Both the position numbers and the translations under genes were made by a program. From Bacillota bacterium (lineage in GTDB: Bacteria > Sysuimicrobiota > Sysuimicrobiia > Sysuimicrobiales > Segetimicrobiaceae), in the NCBI GenBank assembly GCA_021324975.1, contig JAJPIA010000014.1, positions 1-39,063 on the forward strand: DNA of 39,063 bases, given 5' to 3'. The notes under the pieces are model-generated. The model was given only the letters and a program-made list of their open reading frames with translations. It ran no database searches and was not told the origin of the DNA. This document shows, one piece after another, positions 32,356 through 39,063 of this stretch. The stretch's first letter is position 1. Each line of letters opens with the position of its first letter.

Positions 32356-33008
32356 GTCGATCCTACGGCGTCGGGTGCCGCGCCGTCGCCGAGGGGCGTG
32401 ATCGCACTCCGCTCGGGCAGCCCTTCGAGCAGCGTCGCGAGCGCCCGCCCGTCCGGCAACCTGAGGTGCGGCCGGAGCTCGAGCAGCGGCACCAGCACGA
32501 ACGCTCGACGATGCAGCTCCGGATGCGGCACCACGAGGCCCGGACGGCGGATCGTGACCTCGTCGTACAGCAACAGGTCCACGTCGATGGTGCGCGGACC
32601 CCAGCGCTCGCCGCGAACCCGGCCGAGCGCGCGCTCCACGGCCTGGCAGCGTTCGAGCAGCGCTTCGGGAGAGAGCCGCGTCTCCACCTCGAGGACCTGG
32701 TTCAAGAAGTTGGGCTGGTCCGTCTTTCCCCACGCGGGAGTCTCGTAGATTCGCGAACGTCGCGCGACCCGGACCCCCGCTCCCTCGAGCCGCTGCATCG
32801 CCGCCGCGAGCCAGTACGCCCGGTCGCCGATATTGGAGCCAAGCCCGAGAAACGCCCGCACGGGCGGACGCTCGGCTTCGCGGGCCCGGTCCCATGCCTC
32901 GACCCCCCTGCGCGCCACGAGCGCGCCGATCGCCAGCGCCGCCGCGATGGATAGGACCTTCAACCACGCGCCGGGACGTACCCAAGCGAGACGAGCCGCG
33001 TCGATCAT
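32352..33008 (-). CDS. folK: HPPK (FolK) with an N-terminal membrane-helix extension
   Basis: 218 aa. The catalytic domain starts at about residue 50 with VRAFLGLGSNIGDRAYWLAA and has the ATP/pterin motifs WGKTDQPNFLNQVLEVET, ERWGPRTIDVDLLLYDE and PHPELHRRAFVLVPLLE, all normal for 6-hydroxymethyl-7,8-dihydropterin pyrophosphokinase. Before it is an unusual ~48-residue extension with a hydrophobic helix (WLKVLSIAAALAIGALVARR). The ATG overlaps the folB stop in ATGA, which supports the long form; a GTG at the start of the catalytic domain has no clear Shine-Dalgarno. It acts in folate synthesis between FolB and FolP. Confidence 0.93.
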   Translation of the reverse strand: MIDAARLAWVRPGAWLKVLSIAAALAIGALVARRGVEAWDRAREAERPPVRAFLGLGSNIGDRAYWLAAAMQRLEGAGVRVARRSRIYETPAWGKTDQPNFLNQVLEVETRLSPEALLERCQAVERALGRVRGERWGPRTIDVDLLLYDEVTIRRPGLVVPHPELHRRAFVLVPLLELRPHLRLPDGRALATLLEGLPERSAITPLGDGAAPDAVGST

Positions 33009-33367
33009 CGTCGCCGCCGCTCGACCTCCACCGCGGCGTAGGCCAAGGGTCCGCCGAGACGGACGTGCGGTTTGCGAACACGGACCCGCACACCGAGGAC
33101 GCGCTGCACCTCGAGCACGCGGTGCGCCACGCCTTCCGCGAGCGTCTCCAGCAGGTTGACCGGTCCGCCGGTCATCACGCCCTGCACGCGGGCGTAGAGG
33201 TCTCGATAGTCGAGCGTGTCCGCCAGATCGTCCGTGTGCCCCGCGCGGTGGAGGTCGGCCTCCACCTCCACATCGACGACGAAGATTTGGCCCGTGGCGC
33301 GCTCGTCGGGGAGCACACCGTGCGCGGCGAAGAACACCATCTCGCTGAGGAGGATTCGATCGCCCAC
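33005..33367 (-). CDS. folB: Dihydroneopterin aldolase FolB
   Basis: 120 aa, normal length. MVFFAAHGVLPDERATGQIF holds the catalytic Glu region, LADTLDYRDLYARVQGVM and PVNLLETLAEGVAHRVL (with the conserved Glu) follow, and KPHVRLGGPLAYAAVEV contains the active-site Lys. GTG start at 33367, 17 nt after folP. Its stop overlaps folK. Confidence 0.95.
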   Translation of the reverse strand: MGDRILLSEMVFFAAHGVLPDERATGQIFVVDVEVEADLHRAGHTDDLADTLDYRDLYARVQGVMTGGPVNLLETLAEGVAHRVLEVQRVLGVRVRVRKPHVRLGGPLAYAAVEVERRRR

Positions 33368-33384
33368 GGACGAGCCGTCGCCTG

Positions 33385-34263
33385 CTACGGGAGCGCGGTG
33401 CCCGGCGGCGGGGCCGCCGGGATCCCGCGGATGATCGCGTCCGTCATTCTGGCGACGCGAACCATCGCCCGCACGTCGTGCACGCGCACGACATCCGCGC
33501 CGTGCGCGATGGCCACGGCGACCGTCGCCGCCGTGCCTTCCAGCCGGTCATGGACCGGAAGGTTCAACACTTTGCCGATGCTCCCCTTGCGCGACGTGCC
33601 GATGAGGATGGGCCGCCCGAGCACGCGCAACTCGCCCAGCCGGCGCAGGACCTCCATGTTCTGATGAAGCGCAAGCCCGAATCCGTAGCCGGGATCCACG
33701 ATCAGCCGGTCGGCGTCGATTCCGTAGGACTGTGCCGCGGCAATCCGATCGCGCAGAAAGCGCGCCGTCTCCGCCACGGCGTCGGCGGCGCCCCGGCGGT
33801 CGTCGCAGTCCATGAGAATCACCGGGACGCCGGCGCGCGCGGCGAGAGGAGCCATGTCGGGATCGCCGCGCAGCGCGGTAATGTCGTTGATCATCGCCGC
33901 GCCGGCATCGATCGCAGCCGCGGCGACTGCCGCGGACCAGGTGTCGATACTGACCGGAAGGCCGAGCGCGGCAAGCCTGCGCACCGCCGGGATGGCGCGG
34001 CGCAACTCTTCTTCCACCGGCACCGGCGGCGCTCCCGGGCGGCTGGACCGGCCGCCCACGTCGAGGATGTCGGCGCCCGCCTCGCGCCAGGCCTCGCCGA
34101 CAGCCGCCGCCGCGCCGGGATCGGCGTCGAGGCCGTCTCCGGCGAACGAATCCGGCGACATGTTGATGATGCCGGCCACAAACGTCCGTGCTCCAAACTG
34201 GAATACACTCGCGCCGCAGCGCATCGCAGGCGGCGCGCCACCGGCGTCATGCAACGATCGCAT
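33385..34263 (-). CDS. folP: Dihydropteroate synthase FolP
   Basis: 292 aa TIM barrel. GIINMSPDSFAGDG replaces the usual NxTPDSFxDGG but keeps Asn and SF; DILDVGGRSSRPGA is the phosphate/pterin loop, SIDTWSAAV and INDITALRGD follow, VDPGYGFGLALHQN and GTSRKGSIGKVLN complete the site. ATG 34263 is the longest start; an internal ATG at 34224 fits the family length equally well, and neither has a clear Shine-Dalgarno. It leads the folate genes and is followed by folB. Confidence 0.93.
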   Translation of the reverse strand: MRSLHDAGGAPPAMRCGASVFQFGARTFVAGIINMSPDSFAGDGLDADPGAAAAVGEAWREAGADILDVGGRSSRPGAPPVPVEEELRRAIPAVRRLAALGLPVSIDTWSAAVAAAAIDAGAAMINDITALRGDPDMAPLAARAGVPVILMDCDDRRGAADAVAETARFLRDRIAAAQSYGIDADRLIVDPGYGFGLALHQNMEVLRRLGELRVLGRPILIGTSRKGSIGKVLNLPVHDRLEGTAATVAVAIAHGADVVRVHDVRAMVRVARMTDAIIRGIPAAPPPGTALP

Positions 34264-34301
34264 CCGAGCCGCCGGACCGAGGGACCGTCGAGGCGCGCGG
34301 G

Positions 34302-34661
34302 CTAGTCGCCGCGCGCGTCATGGACGCGCGAAAAGTGGATCACCGTCACGAGATCCTCCGGCCCCACCTTGCGGCCGTAGATCTTTGAGAGGAATTCGAT
34401 GAGGTGCGCGTGCTCGCGGGTCGCCGGATTGTCGCGCTCGATCTCACGGGGCGACACGTCGCGGAGCAATTTGGTCTCAACGCGGTCGATCACGCCCGTG
34501 AAGATCCGCTGGCGCGTCCCGAACCGCTGCCCGACCGTCACCCACACGATCTGCCCGGCTTGGTACTTGTCGCGCTTGTCTCCCAACCGGATGGTCAGGG
34601 TCTTGCTCCCATCGCGCAGGGCGCCCGCAAAGATCGCGGAGTAGAAATTCAGCGCGAACAT
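34302..34661 (-). CDS. ASCH/PUA-like domain protein
   Basis: 119 aa. MFALNFYSAIFAGALRDGSK, then TLTIRLGDKRDKYQAGQIVW and the C-terminal EFLSKIYGRKVGPEDLVTVI. The KTxTIRLGxR segment and the YGRKxGPxDxVTVIxF ending are the pattern of ASCH-domain small proteins, a PUA-related fold presumed to bind RNA. ATG 34661 has GGAGGG upstream; the extension to 34688 is unlikely. 38 nt before folP, so possibly co-transcribed. Target unknown. Confidence 0.85.
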   Translation of the reverse strand: MFALNFYSAIFAGALRDGSKTLTIRLGDKRDKYQAGQIVWVTVGQRFGTRQRIFTGVIDRVETKLLRDVSPREIERDNPATREHAHLIEFLSKIYGRKVGPEDLVTVIHFSRVHDARGD

Positions 34662-34841
34662 GGCACCCTCCACCCGGGGAATCGGCATCGACAGGTGTGC
34701 AACGACTGGGCGCGCCGGCTGACTGCCGAACAGGCTGGTTCGTGCTCACGCGAGGCCGTCCCTGCCGTGCGTCGCGGAGCTCTGAATCGAGCGTCCCCTT
34801 GACCCACCTCTGCCCTGCATGGGAGACTAAAGCGATCTGCG

Positions 34842-35939
34842 ATGAACGTACGGGATCTGTTGATCGCCATAGCGGTCGGTGCCGGCGTCCCCATCGTGGG
34901 ACTGCTGCTCCACGCCGTGCTCGTCGCCGCGGTTCGCCGTATGCACCTCCGTCGACCATTTTCCGTTTCCGGGCTACCGCTCCACCTCTCCCACTGGTTT
35001 GCCCCGTTTCGCCTGCTGATTCCGGCTGCAGGGCTCGCCTCCGTTGTTCACGCGCTGCCGGTGTCCGAAGCCCTCCGCGCCGTCGTCGCACACGTCGCGC
35101 TGCTGGGCATCATCACCGGCGTCGCATGGGTCTTGACGTCCAGCCTGGCGGTGGGGCGCGACCTGATAGTCACGCGCCAGCGCCTCGATGCGGCGGACAA
35201 CCTTCGCGCGCGGCGCATCTACACCCAGCTGCGTGTGATCGAACGGATCGTCGAGGCGCTGATCGTGGTCCTGACGCTGGCGACAATGCTGCTGACGTTC
35301 TCGGAGGTCCGGCAGATCGGCGCCAGCCTGCTGGCGTCAGCCGGGATCGTCGGGGTCATCGCCGGCTTTGCCGCGCAGCGCACCCTCGGCACGATCTTCG
35401 CCGGCGTGCAGATCGCGCTCAGCCAGCCGATCCGGCTGGACGACATCGTGGTCGTGCAGGGTGAGTCGGGCACGATCGAGGAGATCACGCTCACCTACGT
35501 CGTGGTCCACGTCTGGGATCATCGCCGGCTCGTGCTCCCCGTGACCTATTTCATCGAGCAGCCGTTTCAGAACTGGACGCGCACAACGTCGGACCTGCTA
35601 GGCACCGTGTACGTCTACGCCGATTACACGCTCCCCGTGCAACCGGTTCGGGACGAGTTCCGGCGATTCATCGAGGCCTCCCCGCTGTGGGACCATAAGG
35701 CTGCGGGCTTCCAGGTCACCAACGCGACCGAGCACACGCTGGAGCTGCGCGCCCTCGTCAGCGCCGCGAACTCGTCCGATCTTTGGAGTCTGCGCTGCGC
35801 GGTCCGGGAACATCTCGTCGCGTTCCTGCAACGCTCCTATCCGCAGGCGCTGCCCCGCACCCGCGTGGAGCTGGGACAGCCGGCGCCGGCGGCCGCAGGC
35901 CCGCAGCAACTACCGGTAGAGCCGGACAGCCACCGCTAA
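34842..35939 (+). CDS. MscS-family mechanosensitive channel
   Basis: 365 aa. Membrane helices at about residues 5-32, 50-75, 84-105, 130-155 and the pore helix ASLLASAGIVGVIAGFAAQR followed by TIFAGVQIALSQPIRLDD, the MscS signature, then the beta domain (VVVQGESGTIEEITLTYVVV) and an alpha/beta C-terminal domain. The Gly/Ala packing pattern of TM3 is present. The last ~20 residues are Pro/Ala/Gln-rich. ATG 34842 lacks a close Shine-Dalgarno sequence. The only plus-strand gene among the minus-strand cofactor genes apart from the SIMPL gene. Confidence 0.92.
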   Translation: MNVRDLLIAIAVGAGVPIVGLLLHAVLVAAVRRMHLRRPFSVSGLPLHLSHWFAPFRLLIPAAGLASVVHALPVSEALRAVVAHVALLGIITGVAWVLTSSLAVGRDLIVTRQRLDAADNLRARRIYTQLRVIERIVEALIVVLTLATMLLTFSEVRQIGASLLASAGIVGVIAGFAAQRTLGTIFAGVQIALSQPIRLDDIVVVQGESGTIEEITLTYVVVHVWDHRRLVLPVTYFIEQPFQNWTRTTSDLLGTVYVYADYTLPVQPVRDEFRRFIEASPLWDHKAAGFQVTNATEHTLELRALVSAANSSDLWSLRCAVREHLVAFLQRSYPQALPRTRVELGQPAPAAAGPQQLPVEPDSHR

Positions 35940-36236
35940 CGCGCCACGGCAGCGCCGAACGCGAGCGGAACGGTCATCACGTATTCACGCGACTCCGCGA
36001 CCATGGCCTCCATTCCGGGGTGCGCCGGGGTGGGCTGCTGGAGGCCAAGGCCGAGAAGCTCGAGGACGCCCCGGCGAGGATATTGAGCGTACCTTCAACC
36101 ATACGCAAGAGACGATGTGCTTGAGCAACGATGGGCCGAGGGAACCAAACAGTCCAGTGGTCTCGTTTAGGTTGTCGCGTAGAGGCGCCACACGCGGCGT
36201 CGCCACAGCCTTCTATAGGGGCGGCGTTCCAGACTA

Positions 36237-36281
36237 CATCTCGCCATCGGTGGTCACCGGCGCCGTTCCTGAGGCGAGATG
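36237..36281 (+). promoter_or_regulatory. Inverted repeat in SIMPL leader
   Basis: CATCTCGCC (36237-36245) and GGCGAGATG (36273-36281) are perfectly complementary, with an internal CGGTG/CACCG palindrome (36248-36259). A leader fold or operator; no consensus promoter is evident. Confidence 0.4.
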
Positions 36282-36304
36282 GCGTCTCTGAGGCGATCGA
36301 ACCG

Positions 36305-36329
36305 CGGGGAGATGTTGATCTTCTCCCCG
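36305..36329 (+). promoter_or_regulatory. Second hairpin in SIMPL leader
   Basis: CGGGGAGA (36305-36312) and TCTCCCCG (36322-36329) make an 8-bp stem with a 9-nt loop, 53 nt before the SIMPL start codon. Confidence 0.45.
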
Positions 36330-36382
36330 GGAGGGCGACCTTGAAGCCTGGGTCTGCACTATCACATAGAAGGAGGAGTCGC

Positions 36383-37102
36383 ATGACGTCGATTGGGAGG
36401 ATCTGCGCCGCGGCCGGCGCGCTGGGGCTGGTGGTCGTCGCGGCGGTCGCGCTGCTGCTGCCCCGACCTGGGGCCGCCCAGGGAGTGCCTGCGCGGGCAG
36501 CGGGAGGCGCCTCGCACCTGATCGTGGTCACCGGCGAGGGGTCTGTGGAGGCCGCGCCCGATGAGGCAATGCTCACGGTCGGAGTGCAGACCGTCCGCAA
36601 GACCGCGCAGGACGCCCAGAGCGGAACCAACACGGTGATCGACGAGGTGATCGGGCGGATCGCGGCGCTGGGCATCCCGCGGGATCGCATGCGCACGAGC
36701 GGCGTTGAATTGTCGCCCCAGCGAGGGTCTGGCGGCACCGGGCCGATCACCGGCTACGCCGCCACCAACCGCGTGACGATCACCGTAGACGACCTCGGCA
36801 TGGCGGGCCGCATCGTCGATGCCGCGGTGGGGGCCGGCGCCAACGAGCTTCAGGGCCTGTCGTTCGGCTTGCGGGACTCCTCGGGCGCGCGCACGCGGGC
36901 CCTCCGGCTCGCGGTGCAGAACGCGCAGGCGACCGCGTCCGCACTCGCCGCCGCCGCGGGGGCCGGCCCGATTCATCTGGTCCGGATCGAACAGGCTGGG
37001 ACGGTCGCTCCTCCGCGGTTTGCGGTGATGGCCGAGTCGGCGCCGGTGCTACCGGGCACGATCACCGTGACGGCAAACGTGCGCGTCACGTACGCGTTTT
37101 GA
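36383..37102 (+). CDS. Secreted SIMPL-domain protein (DUF541)
   Basis: 239 aa. A signal peptide (MTSIGRIC then a hydrophobic run to about residue 32, ending PGAAQG) precedes LIVVTGEGSVEAAPDEAMLT, TNTVIDEVIGRIAALGIPRD, TSGVELSP and YAATNRVTITVDDLGMAGRI, which define the SIMPL fold, ending in TITVTANVRVTYAF. Members are periplasmic or outer-surface beta-proteins of unclear role. ATG 36383 has AAGGAGGAG upstream. The last 72 nt of the gene recur twice immediately downstream (see repeat). Confidence 0.92.
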   Translation: MTSIGRICAAAGALGLVVVAAVALLLPRPGAAQGVPARAAGGASHLIVVTGEGSVEAAPDEAMLTVGVQTVRKTAQDAQSGTNTVIDEVIGRIAALGIPRDRMRTSGVELSPQRGSGGTGPITGYAATNRVTITVDDLGMAGRIVDAAVGAGANELQGLSFGLRDSSGARTRALRLAVQNAQATASALAAAAGAGPIHLVRIEQAGTVAPPRFAVMAESAPVLPGTITVTANVRVTYAF

Positions 37103-37252
37103 CGGCCGGGTCGGCGCCGGTGCTGCCGACCACGATCACCGTGACGGCAAACGTCCGCGTCACATACGCGCTTTGACTGCCGAGTCGGCGCCCGTGCTGT
37201 CGACCACGATCACCGTGACGGCAAACGTCCGCGTCGCATACGCGTATTTGGC
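37031..37252 (+). repeat. Three tandem 74-bp copies of the SIMPL gene 3' end
   Basis: Copies at 37031-37104, 37105-37178 and 37179-37252, each starting GCCG(A/G)GTCGG and containing ATCACCGTGACGGCAAACGT. Copy 1 is the end of the SIMPL gene; copies 2 and 3 lie after its stop codon. Copies 1 and 2 differ at about eight positions. The 74-bp period is not a multiple of three, so the copies do not extend the reading frame. Confidence 0.85.
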
Positions 37253-37275
37253 GACGGTGCCGGCGATCCGGCGGG

Positions 37276-37821
37276 TTACTGCAGCGTGCCTGCGAAGCGC
37301 GTCGTCGGGGCCTTGTCGCCGAGCTTGGAGGTGACGGTAGCCAGCACGCGCGTCCCGTTTACGATGTGCAGCGTGATGACCTTGAGCGGCAGCTTACTCC
37401 GGAGCAGCTGAATCGCGAGCGTCCCCTCCGTCGTCACGTCCTTCCGTCGCTCGCTGAGCGACTGGCCGGGCTTGATTAGCACGTCCTGGACAGTCATCTC
37501 CAGCGTGGCGGCCCGCTGGTCCAGCGTGACGTTTTTCACCGCGTCGGCGCCTACGACGTCCTCGACCAGGTTCTTCGCCAGCACCTGGGGCGGCGGCGGA
37601 GTGAGCAGCGCCGCCTGCTTCGCTTCATAGACATGGTCCCAGACCCCGACGAGAATGGCCGCAGCCAGGACCAGCGCGACATAGATCGCCGCGTGCTTCC
37701 ATGGGATCGTCCGGCCCTGCGTGCGGAGAAGTTTGGCCGACCGGCTCAGCGCCCGGCGCTGCGCGGCACGGGAGCGCGGCCCGGTCCCCCCACCCCCGGG
37801 TTCCTTGCGTAGCTTGAGCAC
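37276..37821 (-). CDS. Single-pass membrane-anchored hypothetical protein
   Basis: 181 aa. A basic, Gly/Arg-rich cytoplasmic N-terminus (~43 residues) leads to a single membrane helix (AAIYVALVLAAAILVGVW) and an external domain of ~120 residues with alternating beta-type text (VTLDQRAATLEMTVQDVLI, LPLKVITLHIVNGTRVLATV). GTG 37821 follows AAGGGGGT. No family recognised. It lies downstream of the nicotinamidase-like gene, 167 nt apart, same strand. Confidence 0.7.
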   Translation of the reverse strand: MLKLRKEPGGGGTGPRSRAAQRRALSRSAKLLRTQGRTIPWKHAAIYVALVLAAAILVGVWDHVYEAKQAALLTPPPPQVLAKNLVEDVVGADAVKNVTLDQRAATLEMTVQDVLIKPGQSLSERRKDVTTEGTLAIQLLRSKLPLKVITLHIVNGTRVLATVTSKLGDKAPTTRFAGTLQ

Positions 37822-37988
37822 CGTCTACCCCCTTGCGCTGCCTACCGCCGGTCGCGGTCCCGTTCGTTACGCCGCCCGCCCGCCGATGGCCGTCACGTTT
37901 CGCCGCTCCGGCCTGGCCGCTGCGACAGCCATCGACCGGGTGACGACGCCGCAGTTTCGCCGACGATCCCCTAAGTTCCCAACCGCGG

Positions 37989-38591
37989 TCAGTCCAGCAC
38001 CGCGATACCGGTGCTCGGCACGAGCGTACCGCGATAGAGGAACGTGACCTGACGAAAGGCCGCGTGCTGATCGAACTCGGTAAGCGCCGAGACCGCATCG
38101 ACAGGGACGATCACGCGCATCCACCTGAGCGCCGCGCTCCCCGCGGTATGCAATACGCAGATATTGCTCACCGTCCCGGTGATCACCAAGGTGTCGATCC
38201 GCCGGCGGTATAGTTCATGTGCGAGCGGCGTCCCGTAGAAACCGTCGTAGCGCACCTTGCGCACGACCACGTCGCCGGGAACCGGCGCCAGCTGCGGGAC
38301 GATCTCCGCACCCCACGTGCCCGCGACGGCGTGGGGGCCCCACAGCGCCGCCTCGGGATCATCCGGCGTGTGCCAGTCCTGCGTGTAGACCGCGAGCATG
38401 CGGTGCGCCCGGCAGGTCTGCAACAACTGAGCGATGACCGGCACCGTGGCCTGCGCATCCGGCACGCAGAGGCTGCCACGCGAGTCCACGAAGTCGTTCT
38501 GCATGTCGACGACCACGAGCGCGCTGGTTCGCGATGCGATGTCGACCCGCGGCTCGACCGCGTAATCGGGAACGGCAATGACCGAGCTCAT
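37989..38591 (-). CDS. Nicotinamidase/isochorismatase-like cysteine hydrolase
   Basis: 200 aa. Catalytic Asp in ALVVVDMQNDFVD, Lys in VVRKVRYDGFYGTPL and Cys in TGTVSNICVLHTA form the triad. Metal-site residues of nicotinamidases (Asp/His in YTQDWHTPDDP and His in LWGPHAVAGTWGAEI) are kept, which favours nicotinamidase over plain isochorismatase activity. It would turn nicotinamide to nicotinate in NAD salvage. ATG 38591 has GGGAGT upstream; the extension to 38684 reads the ftsH terminator. Other amidase substrates remain possible. Confidence 0.88.
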   Translation of the reverse strand: MSSVIAVPDYAVEPRVDIASRTSALVVVDMQNDFVDSRGSLCVPDAQATVPVIAQLLQTCRAHRMLAVYTQDWHTPDDPEAALWGPHAVAGTWGAEIVPQLAPVPGDVVVRKVRYDGFYGTPLAHELYRRRIDTLVITGTVSNICVLHTAGSAALRWMRVIVPVDAVSALTEFDQHAAFRQVTFLYRGTLVPSTGIAVLD

Positions 38592-38648
38592 CTGCACTCC
38601 CGCGGGATCTCGTTGACCCCCGTCGCGATGGATGGAGTCATATATGGT

Positions 38649-38679
38649 GCGAGGGAGGAGCCGTGGGCTCCTCCCTCGC
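38649..38679 (-). terminator. Terminator after ftsH
   Basis: A perfect 14-bp stem GCGAGGGAGGAGCC/GGCTCCTCCCTCGC with a 3-nt loop, 33 nt past the ftsH stop. The following minus-strand sequence (ACCATATATGA) is AT-rich but has no T-run. Confidence 0.7.
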
Positions 38680-38712
38680 CGCATTCACCGGACGCTCGTC
38701 CGTGCAGAAACG

Positions 38713-39063
38713 TCAGCCCGTGGCCTTGGGCGCCAGCGCCGGCGGAATCGGCGCCTCCGGCCTCGGGAACGACTTGACTTCCTGGGTCGCCGGGGCCGGC
38801 GTGACCGGCGGAAGATCGGGCGGCAGCGGCTGGCCGGCAATCAGCGCGTCCAGGTCGTCGCTTTCGAGCGACTCCCGCTCCAACAGCGCCGTGGCGACAC
38901 GCTCCAAGAGCTCCTTGTGCTCGGTCAGGACCTGCCGCGCCCGGCTGTAGCACTCATCGATGATGCGCCGCACTTCCTTGTCGATCTCGTAGGCGATCTC
39001 GTCGGAGTAGTTGCGGCTCTCCACGAGGTCCCGCCCCAGAAACACCGGGCCGTGCTTGGTCCC
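38713..39063 (-). CDS. ftsH: FtsH membrane protease, C-terminal part (5' end beyond window)
   Basis: The frame enters from the window edge reading TKHGPVFLGRDLVESRNYSD then EIDKEVRRIIDECYSRARQV and LLERESLESDDLDALIAG, the typical end of the FtsH peptidase domain, followed by a Pro-rich tail (~38 residues). FtsH is a membrane-bound AAA+ zinc metalloprotease. Only about 116 codons are visible; the AAA+ and zinc sites lie outside. The gene starts the ftsH-to-sigH order seen in Bacillus. Confidence 0.93.
   Translation of the reverse strand, partial: GTKHGPVFLGRDLVESRNYSDEIAYEIDKEVRRIIDECYSRARQVLTEHKELLERVATALLERESLESDDLDALIAGQPLPPDLPPVTPAPATQEVKSFPRPEAPIPPALAPKATG

Larger units (their letters stand above)
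35940..36382. other. Intergenic region between mscS-type and SIMPL genes, 443 nt
   Basis: No gene is supported. It holds two inverted repeats (36237-36281 and 36305-36329) upstream of the SIMPL gene. A short minus-strand frame (35936-36090) is open for about 50 codons with GC-rich third positions but has no start or known match. Confidence 0.5.

Noticed and set aside
34799-34830. Promoter for the MscS-type gene (TTGACC at 34799)
   Set aside because: No acceptable -10 at 16-18 nt spacing.
35936-36090. Minus-strand open stretch reading ...GMEAMVAESREYVMTV...
   Set aside because: About 50 codons with coding-like composition but a stop just upstream and no start; could be a gene remnant, but I cannot name a family, so it is not listed as a feature.

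Overview
The window is GC-rich bacterial chromosome with dense, tightly packed genes. Its right two thirds (about 16.1 to 39 kb, minus strand) follow the order known from the Bacillus subtilis ftsH-to-sigH region: ftsH (partial), folP-folB-folK, birA-bioY, coaX, greA, clpC, radA, ispD-ispF (fused), cysS, rlmB, sigH. This order, with a Spo0H/SigH-type sigma factor and ClpC, points to a Firmicutes-like or deep-branching, high-GC member of the Terrabacteria, perhaps an uncultured phylum. F420-type and MoaA-type enzymes fit this, but the sequence does not fix the taxon. Several members of the Bacillus order are missing here: ctsR-mcsA-mcsB, disA, gltX, cysE, mrnC, rae1, hslO and lysS.

Left third (1 to 14.8 kb): an accessory-looking block bounded by two minus-strand tRNA genes, tRNA-Tyr(GTA) cut by the window edge at 1-67 and tRNA-Thr(TGT) at 14809-14883. 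It holds an SDR / Cgl0159-type aldolase / LLM oxidoreductase operon; a probable quinone- or electrophile-stress module (MDR quinone oxidoreductase, YceI protein, divergent HxlR regulator); a two-TM potassium-type channel; an orphan Wzz/Wzy-like pair; a Trp/Arg-rich micro-protein; a ROK-like kinase without the usual zinc motif; a LysE remnant; a secreted protein followed by an ABC ATPase whose permease seems lost; and a secreted helical protein divergent from a SufR-like Fe-S regulator. Two regulators (hxlR-type and SufR-type) appear to be made from leaderless mRNAs.

Middle (15 to 26.7 kb): moaA on the plus strand, then minus-strand sigH, rlmB, cysS, a small conserved gene and ispDF, a plus-strand Cys-motif protein behind a duplicated promoter, then radA, clpC and greA. 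Right part (26.8 to 39 kb): a cyanobacterial-AAR-like reductase paired with a protein usually named quinate 5-dehydrogenase, coaX, a chain of genes joined by 4-nt overlaps (folB-folK-birA-bioY-P1 peptidase), folP, an ASCH protein, an MscS channel, a SIMPL protein whose 3' end is present in three tandem 74-bp copies, a membrane-anchored unknown, a nicotinamidase-like hydrolase and the ftsH 3' end.

The best candidates for something undescribed are the AAR-like/quinate-DH pair, the 70-nt three-way-junction element before the ROK gene, the HxlR-YceI-MDR module, the membrane-anchored FolK, and the 3'-end duplications seen at two genes. No transposase, integrase, CRISPR array or rRNA gene was recognised. 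All calls come from reading the sequence and from remembered family features; no search was run.
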